DNA from: Paenibacillus antri
GTDB lineage: Bacteria; Bacillota; Bacilli; Paenibacillales; YIM-B00363
Reading direction: 5' to 3'
DNA length: 64,000 bases
Assembly (NCBI RefSeq): GCF_005765165.1
Contig: NZ_VCIW01000001.1
Span: forward strand, 248,001 to 312,000
Shown here: piece after piece, positions 42,501 to 49,675 of the stretch
How the letters are laid out: each line of letters starts with the position of its first letter
Numbering within the stretch: position 1 is the first letter of the stretch
The notes under the pieces: generated by a model
What the model was told of the DNA's origin: nothing
What the model saw: the letters and a program-made list of their open reading frames with translations, nothing else
The model's database searches: none
Translations under genes and position numbers: made by a program

Positions 42501-43198
42501 AACGTCTCCCAGATCCGCCGCACCTCGGTCACAGACCTCGTCGACGCTCCTGATGCCGCTTCGGAGCGCGACGTCCCGGATGCGGCTTTCGCCGGAGCCG
42601 AAGCGCGCGGCGTCCCAGGCGTCGGAGCAGCCGCAGCCGTCTTCGCGGCGGACGCGCCGCCCCGCCCCGCAGGAGCCGCTCCGACAGAGCGCTCCCCTTC
42701 GCGGCGAGTCGCGCTCGCCGCCGGCTTCGGCGGATGCACCGTCGCGAACACGCGCGTGTACAGCTGCAGCAGCGGCCTCACGTTGCGAATATGCATGTCG
42801 ACGTGCATGCTGCGCGAGGCCGGTCGCATCGCTCCCGTCACGCCGTCGCGATGCACGATCGCCGTACGGCCCTTCGGCGCGCCGATCGCCCAGCCGTACT
42901 TGCCGAGCAGCCTCCCCGCGAACGCCGCGTCGGACAGCCGCACGGACCGCAGCGGTCCGCCTTGCTTCGCGGCGAGCTCGGCCGCGGCGGCCGCCCTCGG
43001 CTTCCGCCCGCGCTTCTTGCCGAGCGTCTCCGCCTGCGTGATCGAGGGCTTCGCCGCCGCCGCTTTCCCCTTCGGTTTCGCTTCGCCCTCACCGGCGCTC
43101 GCGGCCTTCCGTTTCCGCTTCGGCTTCGGTTCGACGGCCGGAGGCGGGGACGTATTCGGTTCCGATTTCGCGCGTTTGCTTCGATTCTCGCCGTCCAT
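39599..43198 (-). CDS. Large basic Ala/Arg-rich repeat protein of the eCIS (candidate tape measure or cargo)
   Basis: 1199 residues; ATG at 43198 behind GGAGGGG. No family recognised overall. Parts: a Lys/Pro-rich N-terminus (PKPKRKRKAASAGEGEAKPK); a short ordered segment (about 85-150: FAGRLLGKYGWAIGAPKGR, MHVDMHIRNVRPLLQLYTRV); a very long disordered Ala/Arg/Ser/Pro region with 34-residue repeats; and an ordered C-terminus of about 75 residues (DPVVQTLQTAVKSVEAELQ, MNRLSDQLYKELSKRIRFE). The C-terminal pattern (Asn-Arg-Leu-x-Asp-x-x-Tyr ... basic helix) resembles the ends of other eCIS lumen or tape-measure-type proteins. Position between tube 2 and LysM tube fits a tape measure or internal cargo. 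The charge is strongly positive. Confidence 0.7.
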   Translation of the reverse strand: MDGENRSKRAKSEPNTSPPPAVEPKPKRKRKAASAGEGEAKPKGKAAAAKPSITQAETLGKKRGRKPRAAAAAELAAKQGGPLRSVRLSDAAFAGRLLGKYGWAIGAPKGRTAIVHRDGVTGAMRPASRSMHVDMHIRNVRPLLQLYTRVFATVHPPKPAASATRREGERSVGAAPAGRGGASAAKTAAAAPTPGTPRASAPAKAASGTSRSEAASGASTRSVTEVRRIWETFRETTTTLRRIEALQRTALSAPGRLTSVAARSLLEPSGDRRIVEAAPARDAVRGETGGEVRIVRGVVREVVEGVAAGNRSSLTGRQPVVSEESIGGATAVRESYVTRRASVPAALQRLVHAKAQGGAAMRVRVSPFAAKPAAPVPSRVSADASRKRGEAPRADAAAQAQGPAPIAAMRKADAGALPLQRAVLRKEALASANPGEATSSSRPNTSRRSDEEVAPTDVVPPIVTVTPAGVSPLRPVYRVERKGPKADGFSPRSFERSSLQEVVRHMTRLVSHSTASERTMTVVRRLIERAANRPDTSGPTSSSGDNRSGSPSRANDGAAASSGGGTQRQADRASARSANVAGERGHAPSMVPLRAGRLAATGVRARAAGTRSPEAVVAREAQRSAASASARAAAVAPLQRRIAAGKPLAAPVPVAAATLPSAVQPGRGSGPKPVALIARLMTLIERRCWTPATRKSDVGRAAEARASEHVPAVRSVGESSVRVAGTPAPVGMVQRRPIALVRGGMGATRAAFATPSSSPAQRQAPTRGALTVRKTAKVPPLASSRARPPSAGVAPANARTTTDVRRFADRITQRFQDRYMERLTVRFAERAAQVEGRSAPITVVGHASAAALDGGPRASAPPALQTVRATWSRREPERVAAEARRRIASTPMMASAPQAPTAGAGGPMAAARAVVERSRSASAATRSPMLHRSARRATLSGGGPFQAAASASRLSPMQHAAQTHRAVAVRATTSARQATTAPAAARANAPLAPAPQTHRAAAIRASAPARLAPSAPAAARASAPPAPAPQTHRAAAIREASSARLAPSAPAAARASAPSAPPPQTRRVGGAAPAQRAVAHRAALVHRASPPPSAARRGIATVRPGATIGHAVTESTVAPAQRHVRDIRLDVAAKNGGRDRPTQDPVVQTLQTAVKSVEAELQKAKELWAKPKLDMNRLSDQLYKELSKRIRFESQRRGL
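40031..40336 (-). repeat. 102-bp tandem repeats inside the large eCIS protein gene
   Basis: Copies begin at about 40031, 40133 and 40235, an exact 102-bp (34-codon) period, with a more diverged copy beside them. They encode Ala/Pro/Arg units such as RLAPSAPAAARASAPPAP followed by QTHRAAAIR. Recent expansion or contraction is likely, and the length would change the protein if it is a ruler. Confidence 0.8.
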
Positions 43199-43228
43199 CC
43201 TACCCCTCCGTTCACCGTCCGGTCGAAA

Positions 43229-43354
43229 GGGAAAACCTCCCTCTCAATCCCCGCCAATCGCCGAAAATCCGTCGCTGAAGCGGAATTCCTCCCTCCGAAT
43301 CGACGAGTTCGACCCTAATTCTGCGATTTCCGCCGAATAAGAGGGAGCTTTTCC
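43229..43354. repeat. GGGAAAACCTCCC family, locus 4
   Basis: GGGAAAACCTCCCTCT at 43229-43244 and a one-mismatch inverted partner at 43339-43354, with a third partial copy near 43285. It occupies the gap between the tube 2 gene and the large basic protein gene, so the large gene is bracketed by two copies of this element. Confidence 0.75.
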
Positions 43355-43397
43355 TGTTCGCAACGAACGACTCGACTCGGCACGCCCCTCCGGCAGC

Positions 43398-43844
43398 CTA
43401 GACCGCCTTCAAGCCGTTGTGCGCGAGCTCGATCGACTCGACCGCCACCGCGCTGTTCGACGCATTGAGCTCGGGTCCCGTCCACTTGTACGGGAACGCT
43501 TCGTAGAAATTCCAGCGCCGCAGCTCCACGTCTTTCTCATTGTACATGATGACCGAGCCGCTCTTGCGCGTAATCGTGCCGCCGACGACGTTCGAATACC
43601 ACGTCCACAGCTCGTTCGTCACCGTCACGCCGCGCTTCAAGACGAGCGGCTGCGTCTTCGTCTGCTTCGGCAGCTTATGCATGTAGTGGTTGACGCCGCC
43701 TTCCGCGATCTCCTCCAACTCCGTCTCCACGGACAAGCCGCTCACTTCGGAGAAGCCGGCGACCAGCATTCCGTCGAGCTCGACCATGAACCGATGAGAC
43801 CCGAACACCTGCGGGCGGTCGTCGGCCGTATTCGTCCGAGCCAT
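43398..43844 (-). CDS. Tail tube protein 2 (T4 gp19-like)
   Basis: 148 residues from the ATG at 43844 (GAGGTGA site); a GTG at 43856, overlapping the upstream stop, is an alternative start. The gp19 fold is evident: HRFMVELDGMLVAGFSEVSGL, a strand with NHYMHKLPKQTK, LWTWYSNVV and SAVAVESIELAHNGLK. Compared with tube 1 it has a different surface loop, as in the Afp1/Afp5 pair, where one form builds the main tube and the other the first ring next to the baseplate. It is separated by repeats from the large protein gene. Confidence 0.93.
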   Translation of the reverse strand: MARTNTADDRPQVFGSHRFMVELDGMLVAGFSEVSGLSVETELEEIAEGGVNHYMHKLPKQTKTQPLVLKRGVTVTNELWTWYSNVVGGTITRKSGSVIMYNEKDVELRRWNFYEAFPYKWTGPELNASNSAVAVESIELAHNGLKAV

Positions 43845-43852
43845 ACCTCTAG

Positions 43853-44047
43853 TCACCTCTTCTTAAACACGTCGAAAGGATTGTTCTTCTCCGAGCCGTC
43901 GTCGTTCATCTTCCGATTGATGCGGGAAATTTCCTCGCACCAACGGCGACGTTCCTTATGCTCCATGTTCATAATTTCGTCGTGGGTCCAATGGAAGTAG
44001 TACGCGATGAATCCGGTCTCTTCGTACAACCGGTCTTCCGGATACAA
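43853..44047 (-). CDS. Small DUF6760-like eCIS protein
   Basis: 64 residues from a TTG at 44047, two bases after the upstream stop with GGAAGGGG ahead. The sequence pattern YEETGFIAYYFHWTHDEIM, EHKERRRWCEEI and a Lys-rich end matches the small helical protein encoded next to tube genes in many eCIS clusters (DUF6760-type). By position it is probably a second part of a tail-assembly chaperone, comparable to the small gpE' product of phages. Confidence 0.78.
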   Translation of the reverse strand: MYPEDRLYEETGFIAYYFHWTHDEIMNMEHKERRRWCEEISRINRKMNDDGSEKNNPFDVFKKR

Positions 44048-44049
44048 CG

Positions 44050-44427
44050 TTACGCCCCTTCCGCTTCGGACAAAAAAGAGATGTCCACCTCATGCTCATG
44101 CTCGCACTTCGGGCACATCGCCCGAACGGTCAGCTTTTCCGTCTCGTTGATTTCGCGGTAGAAGTTTTGCAGGAACGCAAGGTCCGCCGTAAACAGCTTC
44201 TCGATCGTCTTCGTGTCGATGGCGCGAAGATCGCCGAGCTTCGTAATGACGCGAGCCAGCAGGATGATGGTCAGATAGCCGGGATTTTGCTGCACCCGCT
44301 GATCGCGCATCGGCAAAATTTCGTCCGCCGCGGTCGCGAGCCGCATCGTGCCTCTGCGATGCAAGTTTCCGTTTTCGTCAACATATCCCCTAGGCAGCTC
44401 GAATTCGTATTCCGTCTTGAATGCCAT
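44050..44427 (-). CDS. Tail assembly chaperone-like protein
   Basis: 125 residues; ATG at 44427 with GGAGGAAG. Features: FELPRGYVDENGNLHRRGTM, a conserved middle RDQRVQQNPGYLTIILLARV and a C-terminal CPKCEHEHEVD, whose CxxC may bind metal. This pattern is typical of the protein between tube genes in eCIS clusters and resembles phage tail assembly chaperones (gp41-type). It probably keeps tube or tape measure subunits from polymerising early. Confidence 0.8.
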   Translation of the reverse strand: MAFKTEYEFELPRGYVDENGNLHRRGTMRLATAADEILPMRDQRVQQNPGYLTIILLARVITKLGDLRAIDTKTIEKLFTADLAFLQNFYREINETEKLTVRAMCPKCEHEHEVDISFLSEAEGA

Positions 44428-44457
44428 GTTGTCTGCTTCCTCCTTGGGCGGTTAAGT

Positions 44458-44577
44458 TTCTTGGAACACGGAAGCCTGTTTTCCGAAGAAACCCAAGCTC
44501 TCGTGATCCAAGAAAAAGCTATCCCGTTTCGTAAAACGAGCAAGAGACGGAGGCCAGCCGCAAGCCTCCCCCGTCTC
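44458..44577 (-). other. Structured intergenic RNA between tube 1 and chaperone genes
   Basis: On the minus strand there are a GC hairpin just after the tube 1 stop (GAGACGG...CCGTCTC, 44544-44577), a small stem around CGTTT/AAACG (about 44525-44540) and a 13-bp inverted repeat with one mismatch (TTCTTGGATCACG at 44502-44514, partner 44458-44470). No T-run long enough for full termination follows, so this may be an attenuator or mRNA-stabilising element. Confidence 0.55.
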
Positions 44578-44591
44578 CGCCCGAACGAACC

Positions 44592-45029
44592 TTACTGCGT
44601 GCGCGTCATGCCTTCGTGCGCCAGCTCGAGCAGCTCGATCGCCACCTCGGAAGCCGTCGCGTTGAAGTCCGGCGCCGTATACTTCGCCGGCCACGCTTCG
44701 ATGACTTGCCACGTCGCCACGTCTTCGCCCTCTTCGCTGACGGCGATGATCGTCACCGTCTTGCGCTCGATGACGCCCTCCACGATGCACTCTTGAATCC
44801 ACTCGTACAGATCCATCGAGTCCGTCGCGCCCCACTTCAGGGAGATGTTGCCGTACTTCGCGAGCCCCGGCAGCTTCCGAGGCGTAATGACGTCCGTGCC
44901 TTCGCGGTACTCGACGACGTCGAGCGACGCGTCGAAGCCGGACACCTCGCTGAAACCTGCTTGTTCAATGCCCTCTATTTCCACACGAAATCGAAACTTG
45001 CGATACGGATCGTTACGTTCGCCCGCCAT
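44592..45029 (-). CDS. Tail tube protein 1 (T4 gp19-like)
   Basis: 145 residues; ATG at 45029 behind GGAGAGGAAG. gp19-family motifs: YRKFRFRVEIEGIEQAGFSE, VSGFDASLDVVEYREG, ITPRKLPGLAKYGNISLKWG and a closing SEVAIELLELAHEG. It forms stacked hexameric rings of the inner tube (Afp1/PVC1-like). It is 49 bp after the sheath gene and followed by structured RNA, an arrangement fitting high expression. Confidence 0.95.
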   Translation of the reverse strand: MAGERNDPYRKFRFRVEIEGIEQAGFSEVSGFDASLDVVEYREGTDVITPRKLPGLAKYGNISLKWGATDSMDLYEWIQECIVEGVIERKTVTIIAVSEEGEDVATWQVIEAWPAKYTAPDFNATASEVAIELLELAHEGMTRTQ

Positions 45030-45078
45030 GTGCTATTCTTCCTCTCCTTAAAAAATAACTGAATCGAATAAGCGGAAA

Positions 45079-46764
45079 TTATTGCTCGTTCGTCTTCTGC
45101 GTAATGCGGAAAATGACGAATTCGGCCGGCTTCACCGGCGCGACGCCGATCACGCAAATGAGGCGCCCGTTGTCGATGTCGTCCTGCGTCATCGTGTTGC
45201 GGCTGATGTCGATGTAGAACGCCTCTCCCGGGCTAGAGCCCATGAGAGCGCCGCCGCGCCAGACGCGCGTCAGGAACGCGTCGATCGTCCGGTGGACGCG
45301 CGCCCACAGACGCTCGTCGTTCGGCTCGAAGACGACCCAGTTCGTTCCCGCTTTGATCGATTCTTCCAAGAAGATGAACAAACGGCGGATGTTGATATAT
45401 TTCCAGAGCGCGTTGGACGACGTCGTGCGCGCGCCCCACACCCGAATGCCTTGGCCCGAGAAGCTGCGGATCAGGTTGACGCCCTTCGGGTTCAAGATGT
45501 CTTGCTCGCCCTTGTTGTATTGAACCTCGAGACCCGTGCAGCCGCGGATGACTTCGTTCGCCGGCGCCTTCTCGACGCCGCGCGTGCTGTCGCTGCGCGC
45601 ATAGACGCCCGCGATCGAGCCGGACGGCGGGATGAAGATGTTCCGCTTCTCGAGCGGGTCGAACACTTGAAGCCAAGGATTGTACATCGCCGCATAACTC
45701 GAGTCGAAAATGTCGCGGTGCGTCAGCACGTCCGGCACCTTCGTCTTCTCGCGCGGAATGTCGAGAATCGCGAATCGCGAGCCGAGGTTTTCGCAGTGCG
45801 CCACGAGAGCGAGCTGCACCGCCGGCTCCGTTACGCCCGGAACGGCCATCAGGCTCGCTTGGTCGTTGTCGATGAACGCCTGGATGCCCGTGCGCTTGCC
45901 CGGTCCGTTGTCCTCGCCCATGAAGTCCGCCGCGCTTAAAGCGCCCGCGGAGCCGTCGGAGCCGCCGGACAGCGAAATCGTCGACGCGCCGAGCGTCTCG
46001 AGCGGATGTACCGCCGCGTCGCTGGGAGCCGCGGTTACCGCGACGAGATTCGAGCGTGCCGCCGCCTTTTCCACGTAGTTCGCCGCAGCGATGTTCAGGG
46101 AGCACTTCTCGAATTGCTCGACTTCGTCGCCGTACGCGACGGTGAGCGTGAACTCGCACGTCGAGAGCACCTTCGCCGGCAGGAGACCGCCGTCGACGAC
46201 ATCGCCTTCGAGCGCCGCTTCCAGCTCGATCACGTTATCGCGGGAGGAGATGACCTTGCCGTACTGCTTCTCGCCGGACGCTTCGAACGCGACCACGTCG
46301 CCCGCGTTGAAGCCGGCGCCGTTCTTGACGCGATACTTCGCGTCGCCGACGACTTCGTAAATTTGCGTCTTCGCCTTGCTGGAAGGCTCGAGAACCGCCT
46401 GCACCGCGTTGCCCCAAGCGCCCGGATTGCGGGCGGTCAGCGTAAGCGTTCCCGCAGAGCCGCTCGCCGGCTTCGCGTCGTTCGGCGCCACCCGCATAAT
46501 GTAAGCGCGGGATCCCCCGTTGACGAAGTAATGCTCTACAGCGTAAGCCAGGTACCGGTAGGAGCCGAATTGATTTTCGGAAAGATAAGAGCCGAAGTTG
46601 CGTTTGAAATCGTTCATGCTCGTCACGAGCACCGGGAGGCCCTCCGTAGGACCTCGCTGCGCAAGGCCGATGAAGCCTGCCGTGCTCGTGCTGACGCCGG
46701 CGAGCGGCTGCCCGCCGCTATCGAATTCCTCCACATACACGCCTGGTGATAAATACTCCGCCAT
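45079..46764 (-). CDS. Contractile tail sheath protein
   Basis: 561 residues, a usual sheath length. Conserved elements: AEYLSPGVYVEEFDSG at the N-terminus, VSTSTAGFIGLAQRGP, FVNGGSRAYIMRV, and the C-terminal core RVWGARTTSS, YINIRRLFIFLEESI, VFEPNDERLWARV and GRLICVIGVAPVKPAEFVIF. It polymerises around the tube and contracts to drive injection. The ATG lacks a convincing Shine-Dalgarno at the usual distance; a GGAAGGAGG lies about 50 bases upstream. A long hairpin is in the gap from the cap gene. Confidence 0.96.
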   Translation of the reverse strand: MAEYLSPGVYVEEFDSGGQPLAGVSTSTAGFIGLAQRGPTEGLPVLVTSMNDFKRNFGSYLSENQFGSYRYLAYAVEHYFVNGGSRAYIMRVAPNDAKPASGSAGTLTLTARNPGAWGNAVQAVLEPSSKAKTQIYEVVGDAKYRVKNGAGFNAGDVVAFEASGEKQYGKVISSRDNVIELEAALEGDVVDGGLLPAKVLSTCEFTLTVAYGDEVEQFEKCSLNIAAANYVEKAAARSNLVAVTAAPSDAAVHPLETLGASTISLSGGSDGSAGALSAADFMGEDNGPGKRTGIQAFIDNDQASLMAVPGVTEPAVQLALVAHCENLGSRFAILDIPREKTKVPDVLTHRDIFDSSYAAMYNPWLQVFDPLEKRNIFIPPSGSIAGVYARSDSTRGVEKAPANEVIRGCTGLEVQYNKGEQDILNPKGVNLIRSFSGQGIRVWGARTTSSNALWKYINIRRLFIFLEESIKAGTNWVVFEPNDERLWARVHRTIDAFLTRVWRGGALMGSSPGEAFYIDISRNTMTQDDIDNGRLICVIGVAPVKPAEFVIFRITQKTNEQ

Positions 46765-46846
46765 GTTTTCCCGGTATTCGGATGTTACGCCACGCGCGTA
46801 AGTACAACCGTAACCGGTTCCTCCTTCCGGGGATGTTTATTAGCAA

Positions 46847-46885
46847 GATCGGCCGGACGCGCTTCGTTAAGCGAAGCGGCCGATC
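46847..46885 (-). other. Stem-loop between cap and sheath genes
   Basis: A 9-bp stem GATCGGCCG / CGGCCGATC encloses a second stem (GCTTCG ... CGAAGC). It is followed by TTGCTAATAAAC, not a clear U-run. It may end cap transcripts partially or protect the 5' end of a processed sheath mRNA. Confidence 0.6.
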
Positions 46886-46924
46886 GGTGCATCGGGGGCA
46901 AGGTCGGCGCCGCTTAGACCGCGG

Positions 46925-47494
46925 TCAGCCTTTGTCCTGGAGCTTGATCCTGCGCTCCGTCACGCGAGAGACGGATCTCGTCCGGGTCGAATCGACGAAC
47001 ACCGGACCGACGGCGTAGCTCAGAGACAGCTTATATGGCGAGTCCGGGAAGAAGTTAATCACCGTCTCGAGCGGTACGTCTTGCTTCGCGATCTTGATCG
47101 TTTGGCCGGATCCCGCGAGCGAGCCGACGAGCTGGCCGCCCTTAAGCGCGGCGTTATCGTACAACGTCTGAATCGTCTTGCCGAGAATGCGATGCTCGTC
47201 GATGCCGCGGGACAAGATGTCCGACGCGGAATGCGCCGTCACCAAATAGAAGAGATCGAGCGCGATCGGAGGGAACCGCAGCTCGCCGCCGCCCCCGTCG
47301 ATATAGTCGCTGCTGCGGTAGTCGGTGTTCTCCTTCACGCCGTACAGGAACAACGACAGGTTCAAATCCCCTCGATCGGCCGGATGCGCGAGGCCGACGC
47401 CGTCGGGATGCGCGATCAGATCGGGAACGAGCGCCTCGCGCAGCAGTCCCACGATGGACATGCCCACGTCGGCGATGACCGTATATTCCGCGAT
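46925..47494 (-). CDS. DUF4255 tube-terminator (cap) protein, Afp16-like
   Basis: About 189 residues. DUF4255 features are VGLLREALVPDLI, LNLSLFLYGVKENTDYR and PPIALDLFYLVTAHS. The family usually begins with an Ala-Glu-Tyr-Thr-Val-Ile-Ala-Asp-Val stretch; this stretch is present in frame upstream of the first GTG (47467), and the codon at its start is ATC (47494), 9 bases after a perfect AGGGGAGG. I therefore give the ATC start; the GTG at 47467 would cut off conserved residues. The protein caps the growing tube and stops its elongation. The gene is 15 bp after the ATPase stop. Confidence 0.85.
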   Translation of the reverse strand: MAEYTVIADVGMSIVGLLREALVPDLIAHPDGVGLAHPADRGDLNLSLFLYGVKENTDYRSSDYIDGGGGELRFPPIALDLFYLVTAHSASDILSRGIDEHRILGKTIQTLYDNAALKGGQLVGSLAGSGQTIKIAKQDVPLETVINFFPDSPYKLSLSYAVGPVFVDSTRTRSVSRVTERRIKLQDKG

Positions 47495-47509
47495 GGTCCT
47501 CAGCCTCCC

Positions 47510-49675
47510 CTAATAATCGGCATACGCGCCGAGTCGATCCTTCAGCAACACTTTGCCGGTTTTCTTGTACTCTTGTTTGACCGCTTCGATCATGTGCTTC
47601 ATCCCGATCGGGACGCCGTCCTCCGCCGCCAGGAACGCGGCCGTCAGGACGACGTTCTTGATCGGGCCGCCGGCGAGATCGAACGTGCGGGACAAGTATT
47701 CGAAGTCGATATCGTGCACGACAGGCGACTCTTTCGGGAACGTCGAGCGCCACAGTTGCTCCCGCTGCGCGGGGTCCGGGAACGGATATCGTACGATGAA
47801 CTGGATGCGGCGCGTGAACGCCTCGTCCAGATTCTGGGAGAAGTTCGTCGCCAATATCGTCAACCCGTCGTACTCCTCCATCTTCTGGAGCAAATACGAC
47901 GTCTCCATGTTCGCGTACTTGTCGTGCGCGTCCTTCACCTCGGAGCGCTTCCCGAACAGCGCGTCCGCTTCGTCGAAAAATAAGATCGCGCCTGACAGCT
48001 GCGCCTCGTCGAAAATATCGCTTAAGTTTTTCTCGGTTTCGCCTATGTATTTGCTGACCATGCGGGACAGGTCGATTCGATACAGCTCCGCGTCCATCTC
48101 CCGCGCCATCACCATCGCCGACATCGTCTTCCCGGTTCCCGGCGGGCCGGTGAACAGCATGGAGATGCCCTTGCCGTACGCGAACTTCCGCTCGAAGCCC
48201 CATTCGCCGAACACGACGTGCCGGTACGACAGCCGATTGCACGCCTGGCGCAGCAGCGATTTCGTATCGTCCGGCAGGATTAAATCTTCCCAAGCGAACT
48301 TCGGCTCGAGCTTGACCGCTTTCTCGCCGAGGCGGTGGCGGACCTGCATGTAACCGGCGCGATGGAGCGCTTTCGAATCGAGCGTCGCTTCGGCCCGGGA
48401 GCCCCCCCGCTCCCATTCGAGCAGCCGCTCCGCCGTCCGCACCGTCCGCTCGATGCGGCCGGTCGCGAAGCGGAACTTCGCGGCGAGCGCCGACGCCTCC
48501 GCGTCGGACAACGCGAACGCGCCGTCCGCGGCCGCCTTCCATAACCGTCGGCGCTCCGCCGGATCCGGCAGCCGCAGCGGGACGTCGATCCACGCGGCGC
48601 CTTCGAGCGGTCTCTCGGGCATCCACGTCTTCTCCGACAGAAGGAACGCAGGGCCCTCGAGGCCGCGCAGCCGATCCGCGAGCCAATCGAGCCGTCGGTC
48701 GCCCGCGAGCGCGTGCAGCCGGTCGAAGGCCGGGACGGCCCCGATCAGCAGCGCCTCCCGAATGGCCAGCTCCAACGCTTCTCGGAAGGGCTCTTCCTCG
48801 GCGGGCGCGGCCGACGCGTCCCACTCGAGCAGCCCGCGACGAATCGAAGCGGCGGCGAGGCGGGCTTGCAGCGTCTTGCCGCAGCCCGTCGGGCCGTGCA
48901 GCAGGTAGACGACGGGGGACGACGACGAGGCCGCGATATGCGCTTGCAGCTTCTCGCCGACGTCCTGGTCGGTCATCAAAGAGGGCGGGATCTCGGTCGC
49001 GTCGTACCGCCGAATGCCGGCCATCGGGCCTGCATACGTCCAATCCAAACCGAGCGCGTAAGCGACGATCCGTTCGTCCGCGCGGATCGGCCGGGACAAC
49101 GCGGATCGAGCCGCGCCGCCGTCCGGCTGCTCCTTGCGCAGGAGAGAAGACAAAGGGGAGTGTGGGAGTAGTCGCGGGAGGGCATCCCTTCGTTCGCTCT
49201 CGGATCGGCAGCTAAGGCGCAGCAACAGATCGACGGTCGCGAATTTGCTGGTCATGTCGTCTTGCAGGTACGCGTAGAGCTTCTCGTATTTTCGGTCGAT
49301 GTCCGGGGCCATCGCCGCGACGAGGCAGCGAACATCCCGATCCGACAACCGGAACGCGTCCCGCAGCCGGAGCAGCGGCAGCGGAATACCCTGTTGAATC
49401 GTAGATGAGACGCGGGAAGCGATATAGCCGTCCCATGCGTCGAGTTCTTGTTGTCGTTCATGGTCTATCGCCGCGAAGCGGCCGTCGTCCAGAAGCAGCT
49501 GCTTCGCTTCCGACTCGGTGACGACGAGCCCGCGGAACGGGTCCAAGGCCGGGTCGTCCGCCGGCGCGGTCATCGACTGCAGGCCGGCGTCGATCCATAC
49601 GTCGAGCCGCCGCAATTCGTCCGTTATGTGCTCCCAAGGGTGTTCGTATGGCCGAAGCGCGGTCGTTGCGTTCAT
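47510..49675 (-). CDS. eCIS AAA+ ATPase (Afp15-like), two AAA modules
   Basis: 721 residues; ATG overlaps the stop of the DUF4157 gene by 4 bp. The N-terminal half has a Walker A ([11 protein letters not shown]) but a degenerate Walker B (GAVPAFDR without the acidic pair). The C-terminal half is a full AAA domain: [22 protein letters not shown], sensor 1 ILATNFSQN and [10 protein letters not shown]. Related ATPases are required for assembly of Afp/PVC particles. It is cytoplasmic, and the second of the eCIS genes in the operon. Confidence 0.93.
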   Translation of the reverse strand: MNATTALRPYEHPWEHITDELRRLDVWIDAGLQSMTAPADDPALDPFRGLVVTESEAKQLLLDDGRFAAIDHERQQELDAWDGYIASRVSSTIQQGIPLPLLRLRDAFRLSDRDVRCLVAAMAPDIDRKYEKLYAYLQDDMTSKFATVDLLLRLSCRSESERRDALPRLLPHSPLSSLLRKEQPDGGAARSALSRPIRADERIVAYALGLDWTYAGPMAGIRRYDATEIPPSLMTDQDVGEKLQAHIAASSSSPVVYLLHGPTGCGKTLQARLAAASIRRGLLEWDASAAPAEEEPFREALELAIREALLIGAVPAFDRLHALAGDRRLDWLADRLRGLEGPAFLLSEKTWMPERPLEGAAWIDVPLRLPDPAERRRLWKAAADGAFALSDAEASALAAKFRFATGRIERTVRTAERLLEWERGGSRAEATLDSKALHRAGYMQVRHRLGEKAVKLEPKFAWEDLILPDDTKSLLRQACNRLSYRHVVFGEWGFERKFAYGKGISMLFTGPPGTGKTMSAMVMAREMDAELYRIDLSRMVSKYIGETEKNLSDIFDEAQLSGAILFFDEADALFGKRSEVKDAHDKYANMETSYLLQKMEEYDGLTILATNFSQNLDEAFTRRIQFIVRYPFPDPAQREQLWRSTFPKESPVVHDIDFEYLSRTFDLAGGPIKNVVLTAAFLAAEDGVPIGMKHMIEAVKQEYKKTGKVLLKDRLGAYADY

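Noticed and set aside
44271-44543. Minus-strand 90-codon frame in the tube-chaperone gap
   Set aside because: It overlaps the chaperone gene out of frame and covers the structured RNA; no support as a protein.
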